64,000 nt of DNA from Cannabis sativa (lineage: Eukaryota > Streptophyta > Magnoliopsida > Rosales > Cannabaceae). Every line of letters starts with the position of its first letter. Positions within the stretch are counted from its first letter, which is position 1. Below the pieces are notes generated by a model. That model was not told the origin of the DNA. It saw only the letters and a list, made by a program, of their open reading frames with translations, and did no database searches. Of this stretch, positions 34,442 to 45,061 are shown one piece after another. Made by a program: the position numbers and the translations under genes. The DNA lies in NCBI RefSeq assembly GCF_029168945.1, contig NC_083609.1, positions 25,293,501 through 25,357,500 on the forward strand, read 5' to 3'.

Positions 34442-36991
34442 TTAATCTACCTTTACTCCTTGTTCATCTTTGCTTAATTTCAAAGTTGTGCTCATGGGAG
34501 TGTTGGTATGTTTGGCTTTCTCAAGACCAAACTTTTTCACCAAGTTCTTTGCATACTTGCTTTGAGTGACAAAAGTTCCCTCATCTGATTGCTTCACTTG
34601 AAGACCGAGAAAATAAGTGAGTTCACCTACCATACTCATTTCGAACTCCTTTTGCATTTGGGAAACAAAAACCTGCACTTCAGAGTTAGAGGTAGAGCCA
34701 AACACAATATCATCAACATATATTTGAGCAACAATCACATCAGAATTAATGTTTTTGATGAAAAGTGTTTTATCAACATTTCCTCTCTTGTAATCATGAG
34801 AAAGCAAGAATTCAGTTAGACGCTCATACCAAGCACGTGGTGCTTGTTTTAGACCATACAAAGCCTTGTCTAACTTATAAACATGATCAGGAAAATGTGG
34901 ATCCTCAAACCCTTTAGGTTGTTCCACATACACCTCTTCTTTTAACAGTCCATTCAAAAAAGCGGATTTGACATCCATTTGATACAATTTAATACCAAGA
35001 ATGCAAGCTATGGAAAGAAGTAACCTGATCGATTCCAGTCTAGCTACTTGAGCAAATGTTTCATCAAAATCAACACCCTCAACTTGAGTGTATCCTTGGG
35101 CAACCAACCTTGCCTTGTTTCGAATGATAGTGCCAAACTCATCACTCTTATTTTTGAAGATCCATTTGGTTCCAATGATGTTCACAAACGGTGGTCTTGG
35201 AATCATTTTCCAGACTTTGTTTCGAACAAACTGATGAAGCTCATCCTGCATAGCTAAAAACCAATCTTCATCCATTAAAGCTTCTTTTATAGATTTAGGT
35301 TCTAAAGAAGAAATAAAACATAAAAATTGAATTATATTGGCATATTTTCTTCTTGTAACCATGCTCTCATCCAAGTTTCCGAGAATGAGATCTGAAGGAT
35401 GATTCTTTTTAACCCTGGAGGATGGTTCCCTCTGTATTGGATCAGTGATTGAATTTAAAGGATACTCGGATTCTTTTGTTGTTGGATTTTCTGTAGCAAC
35501 AGATTCCTGCATAGTAGCCTCGACGACTGCTTCTGAAGCTTCGTCAGGTTCCTTTTCCTCAGCAGCAGGCTTTTCAAGCAAATCTTCAATCTGTTCTTCT
35601 GTGGAAAACTCAGAAAAATCTTTTAGATCATCAACAACAACATTAGCAGATTCCATAACAGTTTGGGTTCTCATGTTATACACACGATATGCCCTACTAT
35701 TTGTGGAATATCCTAAGAAAACACCTTCATCACTTTTAGAGTCAAATTTACCAATGTAATCACGATCTCGTAAAATATAACACATACATCCAAACACATG
35801 AAAGTGACTTACATTTGGTTTCTTACCTTTCCAGATTTCATATGGTGTTTTGTGAGTACCTGGACGCAAGAATACTCTGTTGATGGTATAGCAAGCAGTG
35901 TTAATGGCTTCGGCCCAAAGGCGCTTTGTGAGCTTCTTGCTATTCAACATTACTCTAGCCATTTCTGTTAGAGTACGATTCTTTCTTTCAACCACTCCAT
36001 TTTGTTGAGGAGTTTTAGGAGCAGAAAACTCATGAGAAATACCGTTAGCTTTACAAAATTCATCATATACGGTATTTTCAAATTCCTTACCATGATCACT
36101 CCTAATCCTAACAATTTTGCCAATGTTACAATCTTTTTCAACTCGTAATTTCAAACACAAAGATTGGAAAGCTTCAAAAGTATCAGATTTTTCTCTCAAA
36201 AAATCCACCCATGAAAATCGAGAAAAATCATCAACACAAACAAAGATATACCTCTTACCATTTAAGCTTTCTACCTGGATTGGACCCATTAAGTCCATGT
36301 GCAAGAGTTCGAGAACTCTAGAAGTATTCACATCCGGGACACTCTTGTGAGAAATTTTCAGTTGCTTACCTAACTGGCATGGTCCACATTTTCCTAAAGA
36401 CTCTTTACCTAATTTAGGTAATCCTCGAACAATCCCTGAAACAGATAATTTTTTTAGATTTTTAAAATGGATGTGACCAAGTTTTTCATGCCATAGGTCA
36501 GTAACATTTTCAATGACAGAATGACAAGTGGCATGCGTAGTGAGAGTATAGCAATTATCACTAGATCGCAGCCCTTGTAACACAATTTCATCAAGAATAT
36601 TATATACATAGCAATGATTGCTATCAAAGCTCACAGTATAACCCTGATCACAAATCTGACTAATGCTAAGAAGATTAGCTTTCAGTCCTTCAACCAACAT
36701 GACATTCTTTAGTTTAGGAAGCCCTTCGAACTTGAGAGTTCCCATTCCTATGACTTTACCAGTAAGACCGTTACCAAATGTAACTTCTCCACAGTGCATT
36801 GGTCTTATGTTCACAAGAAATTCTTTTTCACCTGTCATGTGTCTAGAACAACCACTATCAAAATACCACATGTTAGAAGCAACAGTTTTAAAACAAGTAG
36901 AACCTACCAAGCATTTGTTTTTGACAACCCATTTTTGTTTTTGTAAAACATGTTTATTTCCAATGTAATTAGATTTAAACATGTTATGCAT
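34442..36991 (-). CDS. Copia polyprotein of element C: protease, integrase, reverse transcriptase
   Basis: 849 residues open. Protease core DSG at residues 45-47 (WYFDSGCSRHMTG). Pre-integrase zinc residues H168, H173, C202 and C205. Integrase catalytic residues D233 (HMDLMGP), D299 (RSDHGKEF) and E335 (NGVVERKN). Reverse transcriptase from about residue 560, with KARLVAQGYTQ, MDVKSAFLNG, LYGLKQAPRAWY and YVDD at 758-761. It would process the polyprotein, copy RNA to DNA and insert it. The frame is continuous with gag upstream through a TAG at 37082-37084, so the apparent start codon at 36991 is probably not a natural start. The CHFCGVKGHIRPKC knuckle lies between them. Confidence 0.92.
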   Translation of the reverse strand: MHNMFKSNYIGNKHVLQKQKWVVKNKCLVGSTCFKTVASNMWYFDSGCSRHMTGEKEFLVNIRPMHCGEVTFGNGLTGKVIGMGTLKFEGLPKLKNVMLVEGLKANLLSISQICDQGYTVSFDSNHCYVYNILDEIVLQGLRSSDNCYTLTTHATCHSVIENVTDLWHEKLGHIHFKNLKKLSVSGIVRGLPKLGKESLGKCGPCQLGKQLKISHKSVPDVNTSRVLELLHMDLMGPIQVESLNGKRYIFVCVDDFSRFSWVDFLREKSDTFEAFQSLCLKLRVEKDCNIGKIVRIRSDHGKEFENTVYDEFCKANGISHEFSAPKTPQQNGVVERKNRTLTEMARVMLNSKKLTKRLWAEAINTACYTINRVFLRPGTHKTPYEIWKGKKPNVSHFHVFGCMCYILRDRDYIGKFDSKSDEGVFLGYSTNSRAYRVYNMRTQTVMESANVVVDDLKDFSEFSTEEQIEDLLEKPAAEEKEPDEASEAVVEATMQESVATENPTTKESEYPLNSITDPIQREPSSRVKKNHPSDLILGNLDESMVTRRKYANIIQFLCFISSLEPKSIKEALMDEDWFLAMQDELHQFVRNKVWKMIPRPPFVNIIGTKWIFKNKSDEFGTIIRNKARLVAQGYTQVEGVDFDETFAQVARLESIRLLLSIACILGIKLYQMDVKSAFLNGLLKEEVYVEQPKGFEDPHFPDHVYKLDKALYGLKQAPRAWYERLTEFLLSHDYKRGNVDKTLFIKNINSDVIVAQIYVDDIVFGSTSNSEVQVFVSQMQKEFEMSMVGELTYFLGLQVKQSDEGTFVTQSKYAKNLVKKFGLEKAKHTNTPMSTTLKLSKDEQGVKVD

Positions 36992-37081
36992 GGTTATGCA
37001 TTTAGGCCGAATGTGACCTTTTACTCCACAAAAATGGCAAATAGGAATGAAACGTCTTCCAGTCCCTTTGAAATTGTCAAA

Positions 37082-38350
37082 CTAACCGTGCTGCTTCTTT
37101 TCTGGAACAGCAGAGTGCTTTGCTGTAGAGACAGCAACCTGCGAGGTAGAAACAGTTCTTCCAGAAACAAAACTATTAGTAGTATTAGAAACAGGTTGAT
37201 TTGGAACATAACCCAGCCCAGCATGATTGGTTTGGCCAGATTTTTGAATTTTTTCAAAGATGGTGGAACCTGGATTTAGCATTTTAACATTCTTTTTAAT
37301 GTTATCAATTTCCTTGGTTAAAGAAATAATCTTTGACTCTTTTAAAGACAATTTAGATTCACAACATTTGAGTTTATCTTCCAACTCATTAATGTTGTTA
37401 CACAAAATTTTATTATCTTTAACCAGGGAGCGATTTTCAGCACAAGTTTCCAACCACTTACCAAACATTACCTTGTAGGATTCAACCATGGAATCCTCAT
37501 CAATTTCTGACTCATCTGATTCGGATCTGGATTCTTCCTTATTGTCATTGATCAGGATATTGTTCAAGCAAATGCTTTTTCCTTTTTCCTGCAAATTTCT
37601 TGACAAAACACTTGTTAGGACAACTTTTTCTTTTTCATCCTCACTACTCTCAGAATCATCACTCCAAGTAACATTTAATCCCTTTTTATTTTTCTTTAAG
37701 GTATTGGCACATTCGGATTGAGTGTGACCAAAACCTTCACATTCTCTGCATTTAATACCTTTTTTATTGTTAGATGAAAAAGGTTTAGAGGGAATGTTAC
37801 CAGAAATGTTACCTTTTGGGTTCTTTGAAAAGAACTTTTTATTTCCTGCAGATTTCATGAATTTTTGGAAATTTTTTGCCAATAGAACCATTTCATCCTC
37901 ATTTTCATCATCAGAAACAATATTTTCAGAAGCATTAAAGGCAATACCTTTACTTTTCTCATTCGAGAGGCTTTGCTTACTCTTTTTCTTGATTTGTTGA
38001 TTCAACTCAAAGGTTCTTAAAGATCCCATGAGTTCCTCAACCTTCATTTTGCCAAAATCCTTTGCCTCTTCCATTGCAAGCAATTTTGTGTCAAACCTGT
38101 CAGGAAGGACTCGAACAATTTTTCGAACCAAGACAGATTCATCTAGTTTTTCTCCCAAGGCAAAAAACTCATTAGAAATATCAGATAATCTTTCATAAAA
38201 ATCATTTAAAGTTTCAGTATCTGACATTCTCAATTCATCAAATCTAGTTTGAAGCATGGTAAATCGTGATCTCTTTACATCAGCAGTACCTTCAAATTGA
38301 ATTTGAAGGATTTCCCATGCTTCCTTTGCAGATTCACAAGATGAGATCAA
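37082..38350 (-). CDS. Gag of element C, main part
   Basis: 422 residues open. The UBN2-type gag core runs from the start (SCESAKEAWEILQIQFEG, FYERLSDISNEFFALG, VLVRKIVRVLPDRFDTK). A CCHC zinc knuckle CRECEGFGHTQSEC is near residue 205 and is followed by LNVTWSDDSESSED, as in SIRE gag. The C-terminal part includes a coiled-coil-like stretch (residues about 300-355). The true N-terminus is on the far side of element B (48756-48917), so the start at 38350 is only the first Met after the break. It ends at a TAG, with pol continuing in the same frame. Confidence 0.88.
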   Translation of the reverse strand: MISSCESAKEAWEILQIQFEGTADVKRSRFTMLQTRFDELRMSDTETLNDFYERLSDISNEFFALGEKLDESVLVRKIVRVLPDRFDTKLLAMEEAKDFGKMKVEELMGSLRTFELNQQIKKKSKQSLSNEKSKGIAFNASENIVSDDENEDEMVLLAKNFQKFMKSAGNKKFFSKNPKGNISGNIPSKPFSSNNKKGIKCRECEGFGHTQSECANTLKKNKKGLNVTWSDDSESSEDEKEKVVLTSVLSRNLQEKGKSICLNNILINDNKEESRSESDESEIDEDSMVESYKVMFGKWLETCAENRSLVKDNKILCNNINELEDKLKCCESKLSLKESKIISLTKEIDNIKKNVKMLNPGSTIFEKIQKSGQTNHAGLGYVPNQPVSNTTNSFVSGRTVSTSQVAVSTAKHSAVPEKKQHG

Positions 38351-38473
38351 TTTAATAAAGCCTTCACCAACACCATTAAAAATAGCCTGTAAAGCCTTAT
38401 TATTATAACCAGACAGTTTTTCATCTTCAGTGGTCCAACTAAGTTCAGATTTTACCTGAATATTACCTTTTTC

Positions 38474-40385
38474 TGTTAGGTTTTATGCCCTAAATAAAAC
38501 TCTTTACAATCTGATTAGTTATCAATATAAGAAATTTGAAGTGATTGATGTTTGCATGAATTTTACATGCTAATGGTTTAATATGTTTAATATGTTTATT
38601 ACATTCATACACACAAAATCAGTTAAATCCAGATCATATGTTTATTCACAATTACAGTATCGTCAACACAGTGGAATGTGATTGTGATCATATGAATCAA
38701 AAGTTTTGGTCCCTGTTTCATCAGTGTTATTGGATTTACACTAATGTGATAATCAGCGATGATGTGTACTTACACTTGGAGTAAGTGTTATGTTCTTTCC
38801 AGGACATTAGTAAAGTATACTAGTTTCGAATGTATGGAGTATACATTGGACTGGACCGATATTGCAACTAAGTTAAGATATTACAAACTTACCGTTATAC
38901 ATATCTTTCCAAGTCAATATCAGTAGTTGATCTTAAGATTGAAAAGAATCTAAATCCTGATATGCTTGGGCTCAACTCAGGAGTGCTATTCATGTTCTTT
39001 GATTTATTAGTTAAGCCTACTTTTGGGTCAGGGTGATACGTATATTTTGGGAACATGATAGTATGATTGAGTGGGAGTGCTGAACATAAATATGGAATCT
39101 ATAGCTTCTACTGGTGTATAGAAGTCAAGTGATGATTCCCTTCGAGCTTAGCAAATAGAAGTAAATGGATGAGCTCTTGTTTAACTGACTAATTATTAGA
39201 TCACTAAACACCATTTACAGGTAGCTAAGTGTTTTAAGGGGCAAAATACATTGAGGGGTGAGAACGGTAAAGAAATCCCATCTCGATGTAAATCATCTAT
39301 ATAGAGGATCTTTAAATCACAATAAGATTATAACAATGGTTAAATGAGATAGTATATTGGTATCGTGAAACATACAATATGCTCTATATAAGTCTGAGAG
39401 TGCAATTCTAAGTTCTAAGAGTGGATTCAACGAAGAATTAATAAGTAGGAATTTACTTGGTAAATTTGGTTCACTTATTAGAAGCTCAGCATATAGATCC
39501 ATGGTCCCCATTCTAGTTGAGAACATTCTGCTTGTAAGACTCATTAATTGATTCGTGATTGATCAATTATAATTCTAAAGTTAGATTATGTCTGATTTTA
39601 TGAATTTTCACTAAGCAGGGGTGAAATTGTAAGGAAAAGAGTTTTCTAGGTTTATTTATTTATTAATAGACTTTATATGTCTAATTAATAATTAAATTAA
39701 ATGACAATATTATTTAATAATGTATTTTAATTATTAAATAATTAGTTTTGGCATTTAAAAGGTTAGAATTGGAAAATTGGCATTTTTGAGAAAATAGAGA
39801 TAAAATTTGATAAAATTGCAAAATTAAGTGGGGCCCATTACAACACCTATGGCCGGCCACTTATAAGGCTTTTTCAAATTATTATTTTTATTATTTTAAT
39901 GCCAAATAATTCTAAACTTAAACCTAGTAAGTTGCCTATAAATAGAAAGTGATGGCTCAGTCAAAATACAAGTTTTCAATAAGCCTTTCTGACAGAAATT
40001 TCTCTCTTCAGAAAACTGAGCCTTCCTCACTCTCTACCTTGGCCGAAACCTCTCTCCCTCTTTTCCTTCATCTTTTTCGTGACCCTAGTGAAAGAGTAAG
40101 TGCCCACACACAATGAAGCGCAACTCAATCATAGATTGGAAGACTGTGAAGGATCAAAGCTTGAAGAAGAAGGAGATTCGGGCTCAGATCTTGATTATAC
40201 TCTGCTACAGAAAGGAATCAAGGGTTAGAGATCTGAGTGGAAGGAGACATTTATTCCGCTGCATCAATGTAAGGTTTTCTTAACTTTATATGTGTTTATT
40301 TTATCGTTTTAGAAAGTTCATATTTAGGATGTTAATAAACATACTTGTGAGTAGATCTAAGATCCTGGTAAAATAATTTCCAACA
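38474..40385 (+). repeat. 5' LTR of element B
   Basis: TGTTAGGTTTTATGCCC...AATTTCCAACA, with a TATAAATA box at 39937-39944. Compared with the 3' LTR, about a dozen differences are of the CG to CAG/CTG kind (for example 38621, 38631, 38656). Confidence 0.95.
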
Positions 40386-40387
40386 AC

Positions 40388-40400
40388 TGGCCTCAGAGCC
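40388..40400 (+). other. Met-type primer-binding site of element B, imperfect
   Basis: TGGCCTCAGAGCC, two bases from the LTR. The initiator tRNA-Met site in plants is TGGTATCAGAGCC, so two positions are changed. Element F keeps the canonical form at 62109-62121. Confidence 0.75.
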
Positions 40401-40969
40401 ATGGTAATTGATTTACTTGCATGTAATTTGGACTTTAAAACGATTGTTTGTATGTTCTTTGGATGGTATCATGTTGTATTGAGTGTTATTTGATGATTGA
40501 TTGATGATTATGAAATTTTCGTGAAAAATAATTGTTATTTCGGTTCTGGAATTATTTTTATTGGATAGTATGGAAAAAATAAGCAAGTTAGCCTTTTACA
40601 GAACTCAATTTGGATTTTATTTGAATTAGTTATGATTTTTTGAAGATTTGACAAAATCGGGGCTATGCTGATAATTTCCTGCGATCGCAGAACTGTCCGT
40701 ACAGTTTCGAATTTTTTCTATTTTCTTCAATTTTCATACTTTTTCATGGAATTAACTTCCAATTTTTTGTATGGTTTTGTATATATACTATTACTATTCC
40801 TAATTCAATTCTAATTATCATTTTGAATTAATTTATTTTTTTTTTAATTTAATTCAAGATATTAGTGTAATTTGAATTTGAATAGAATTAGTATTTATCT
40901 TTTTGCTTAAAAAAAAAATTATCTTATTTTTAAATTTGATTATATTTTTTTTAAATTTAAGGTCAGATT

Positions 40970-41170
40970 TTTTAAGATATTTAAAATATCTTTTAAGATA
41001 TTTATAATATCTTTTAAGATATTTAAAAATATCTTATCTTTTAAGATTTTTATAATATCTTTTAAAGATATTTATAATATCTTTCAAGATATTTAAAAAT
41101 ATCTTATCTTTTAAGATATTTTAAAAATATCTTATCTATTAAGATTTTTTAAATCTTTTTAGATATTTTG
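40970..41170. repeat. Array of AAGATAT inverted repeats in leader of element B
   Basis: Repeated TTAAGATATTTA-AAATATCTT units about 25-35 bases long, each self-complementary. They probably arose by replication slippage. Elements A and F have only single or few copies. Confidence 0.7.
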
Positions 41171-44158
41171 ACCTTATTTAAATTTAAAATAAGATATTTA
41201 TAATCATGTAATTTTAAATAGATATAAGATATTTTGCTAATTTTTTAAATTTTGTTATTTTATTTATTAAATTAAATTTAAAATCTGAAAAGATATTTTA
41301 TTTATCTTTTCTAATTTTTATTTAATTTTTATTTTTAAAATAACATTTAATTTTTTAAAAGTAGTTAGCAAATTTTGAAATGATATTTAGGTTGGTTGAA
41401 ACCTAATTTTTCAAATAGTAGGTTTAATTTTAAATATTTATTTAAAAAAAAAATAATTTCGAAATTTTAAATTTATTTTATTTTCGAAATTAATTAAACT
41501 TTTTTTTATTTTTCGAAATTAATTAAAATATTTTTTTTAATTATTTTTTTTTTCTTTTTCGAAATTATTTATTTAAAATTAAATAAATCCTACTTCCAAC
41601 TATCCAGCTAACCTTGTTGCAGGAGTATGTGTTTTTAGCTTGTATGTAAGTTTTAAAAACCTATTATTACTTGATTGCAAATAGCCATGGTTACTTTTTG
41701 CCAGATCTAATGATCTGATGGCTCCCTTGGTCAAGTAAATAATTTGTAACAGGTAAATTTTACAATCTTCTTTCATCTGTGTATGACCTAGCAACATGAT
41801 AGGATCCATCCAAAGTGTGCCTGTGTGAGCCTATATGTTTATTTTGTTTTAATATAGATACATATAGGTTGTTGCTAAATAAAATGTCACACCCTGATAG
41901 ATTTTATTTAGGTCCATTTAGTTTTGGACTTATTCAATTAATAACAGTTATTTATTTTAAGGTTAAATTCCTCTCTTTTGGGCCTCGTGTGAGAGTTGGG
42001 TGCCATAGAAGTGGGTACGACATACTGAACCCAGCACCCCCTCACATGAACTACCCCAATTGTGAAGGCCCATTTGCCTGATTTGAATAACTGTACTAGG
42101 TTAATTATATTAGTTTGACCTAATAAAATTGAATTAGCAACATAATTAACTTTTAAAATATATGAAAATTTATTTTCATTTTAATATTTTAAAGTTAATT
42201 TTAAGAAAAACACTTTTAGTTTTAGATATTGATTCTAGACAAACTATTTGTATTTTTCTTGTATTTAATTAAATATAGAATTTTAACTAACTAAGATTCT
42301 TTCTGGAGCTTATTTAATTAAATATTCCTATTTAAGTTATAAATTAGTTGTATCAACTGATTTTTCTTAACTAACTTAAATTTGAATATTTGATTTAAAT
42401 TTTAAATCAAGTTGAGGAATCTTAGGCATTAGTTATTAAAGATTCTTAAGATATTTTTTAAGTTAATATCTTTTCAAATATTAACTTGAAATGGAATATC
42501 TTAGATATTTTTTGGTTAATATCTTTTCAAATATTAACTTTAAAAGATATCTTCAAATTAAGTGGTTACAACTTAATTTGTGATATTTAATTAAATCTAG
42601 ATTTGAAATTATTTAAGTTTTAGATTTTTTCTATACAACTTAAATTAGATATTTTTCAAATTTTGAAAAGATACTTAGTCAAATAAGATATTTTCTAGAT
42701 AGTAATTTCTAGACTACTTATTATTTCTAATATTTAAATAGGAAAATATTATACTTTTGTGAAATTAATTATTTAAATAATTAATTTTGGTACAATTTTA
42801 TTAAGTATATTTTTCCTAGTATTAAATAGAAATAAATAATTAAGCCTTCTTTACACTTAATTATTATTTCTTGAATTTAATACATTTAATTAAGTTGAAA
42901 AATCTAAATATCTAAGTTGATTTTAATAATGATACTTAAATATTTATTGATTTTTCATGACACTTAATTAAATAGAAAATTATTTTTAGGTTGAAATTTA
43001 ATTTTTTCAACTTAAATTTAAATAATTTTCAATATATATATTTTTCTTTATTTTATTAATCAATTTCGAAATTTGCATTTTAATTATGCAATATTTTCGA
43101 TTTTTTTTTTTTTTTGAAAAATAGATTGAGTTGTAAATTAATTATTTATTTTAATTAATTCTTGGACCAACTCAAGTCAATGATTTTTTTTCATTTAATT
43201 GATTAATTTAAAAATAAATTAATTTAAAATATATATATATTATTAGAAATTAAATTAACTAGTCAAAAGAAAATCTAGATAGGTGATATTTTTGCTTGAA
43301 GTATTTCTTTTCTATTTTTATTATTTTCGAAAATTGTATTTTTATATACTTTAATTTTTTGAAACCCAATAAATATATTCTCAAAGGAAATTTTTAAGTT
43401 GCTAATTATTTATTTAATTCATCTTAAATTAATTTCCTTAATATTTATATTTAAGATTATTACTAAGATGGAAATAATTAATTTTATTTCAATCACCATC
43501 TAGTATAATTTTATAAATATTATATTAAATTCTTATTTTTGAATTTTAAATCTTAAATAGAATTTAATGAGATTTATTTATTAGAATAATAAGAAAATAC
43601 ATTTTAAACAATGAGCTTTATTATTATTAAGATATTCGATCTCCATTGTGGGTTTTACACCGCGTTTGTTTTAGTGAGTAATCCTCCCTAATGGAGGAAC
43701 GTTCATTAGCAATTTCGCACCGTTTAATCTCGCATGATAAGTGGTTTGTAAGTGTTTTATATGGTATGGATCACCCTAATGGTGGCGACCATATTTGACT
43801 TGCAAATTGCGAAACAATGGTAGAAGCTCATGAGATAGAATAGCCTTGACTCTCGCCTAAACGGGACAACGCTGGATTCTGATCTTGATCGAATAAAAGG
43901 TTGCTAGAATGTTTAACATTTTAGATGAGCCGACAACTCTATTCAATGGATGATAGCTTTGACTCTCGCCTAAACGGGACACTGATATCAGTTTGTTGAA
44001 AACCTTGGAAATTATTTAGGATTGAATTTTTAAGTATTTTCTCATATCATTCCTACTTGCTATGTGCTTATAATTTCTGAATTGATTTTGTGTGTTAAAC
44101 CATTATTTAATTTCTATTTGTTGATTTCTATTATTTTGTAGTATCCTGTTTTGTCAAA

Positions 44159-45061
44159 ATGAATCCCATGTTATCACTGTTGACTGAAAATAAGCTGAAT
44201 GGATCTAACTTTAATAAATGGAATGAGAACATTAATATTGCTCTCATAGGAGAAAGTGCCTTGTTTGTTTTAACTGAGCCGTCACCTAAAGTGCCTGGGG
44301 ATAATGCATCCAAAGCTGTGAAAGAAAAGTATGAGCGTTGGCAGAAGGCAAATGACAAAGCTCTATACTTTATGCTTTCTAGCATGGTTGACACCCTCAA
44401 AACTCGGTTTTCTAAAACTGAGAAGGCTGCTGAAGTTATGACGAAGTTAAATGAGCTATTCGGTAAGGCATCACTTCAGTCACGCTTTGACGCGACTAAG
44501 AAGTACATTAACGCACGGATGGAACCTCATCAAAACGTGCGTGATCATGTCCTCCTCATGTCCAGTTATTTCCAAGAAGCCCAGGATCATGGTGCTGAAA
44601 TGGACAGTGCTACTCAAGTTAGTCTTATCTTGAATAGCCTGACTCCAGCATTTCTACCATATACATCAAATTATGTCATGAATAAGAAGGAAATTGACTT
44701 TCATGAATTAGTCAATGACCTTCAAACTTATGAAAATTTGATTGGAGGACCCAAGAAGAAAGGGAGTAAACCTCATCCTGGTAATGGTAATGGGACGATG
44801 AAACCTGAAGCAAATGTTATCTCTGCTTCAAAGCCCAAATCGAAGAAGAAGTGGAAGAACACCAAGAAGCGAGCAAAAGCCATGAAAAGGCTGCTCCTTC
44901 TGGTGATGCTACACTTAAAGGAAAGTGTTTCTACTGCAATGAGAAAGGTCATTGGAAACCCCAACGTCCTAAACTTCTTGCAAAGAGACAAGGTATTTCC
45001 ATTAATAAACTTTAAAAGTTTAGTGAATTATTATCCAATTGGATTTATGATTCTGGACTAA
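44159..45061 (+). CDS. Copia gag of element B, frameshifted before the zinc knuckle
   Basis: A 300-residue ORF starting MNPMLSLLTENKLNGSNFNK. Residues 1-205 are a UBN2-type Copia gag core (RWQKANDKALYFMLSSMVDT, LNELFGKASLQSRFDATKKY, FHELVNDLQTYENLIGG), then a Lys-rich linker (residues about 206-240). The true zinc knuckle is read in another frame (CFYCNEKGHWKPQ at 44926-44964), so a frameshift lies in the linker near 44840-44880. The fourth ligand is also lost, with CGT (Arg, 44965-44967) at the Cys position. The particle-forming core may still be made, but RNA binding by the knuckle would be gone. No pol follows. Confidence 0.85.
   Translation: MNPMLSLLTENKLNGSNFNKWNENINIALIGESALFVLTEPSPKVPGDNASKAVKEKYERWQKANDKALYFMLSSMVDTLKTRFSKTEKAAEVMTKLNELFGKASLQSRFDATKKYINARMEPHQNVRDHVLLMSSYFQEAQDHGAEMDSATQVSLILNSLTPAFLPYTSNYVMNKKEIDFHELVNDLQTYENLIGGPKKKGSKPHPGNGNGTMKPEANVISASKPKSKKKWKNTKKRAKAMKRLLLLVMLHLKESVSTAMRKVIGNPNVLNFLQRDKVFPLINFKSLVNYYPIGFMILD

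Larger units (their letters stand above)
40386..44158 (+). other. 3.8-kb structured leader of element B
   Basis: No ORF of note. From 5' to 3': palindrome CTGCGATCGCAG (40679-40690) and hairpin AACTGT-ccgt-ACAGTT (40691-40706); an array of AAGATATTT/AAATATCTT inverted repeats (about 40970-41170); a conserved island at 41590-42080 that recurs in element F near 60500-61010 and folds as an interrupted stem (41988-42046); an AT-rich tract; and the CTAAT-loop hairpins near 43684 and 43769. Retention of these blocks in several copies suggests packaging or dimerisation signals. Confidence 0.6.

Noticed and set aside
40970..41170. Possible CRISPR-like array of short repeats
   Set aside because: Units are AT-rich inverted repeats with no unique spacers, and the genome is a plant; they are slippage repeats in a retroelement leader.
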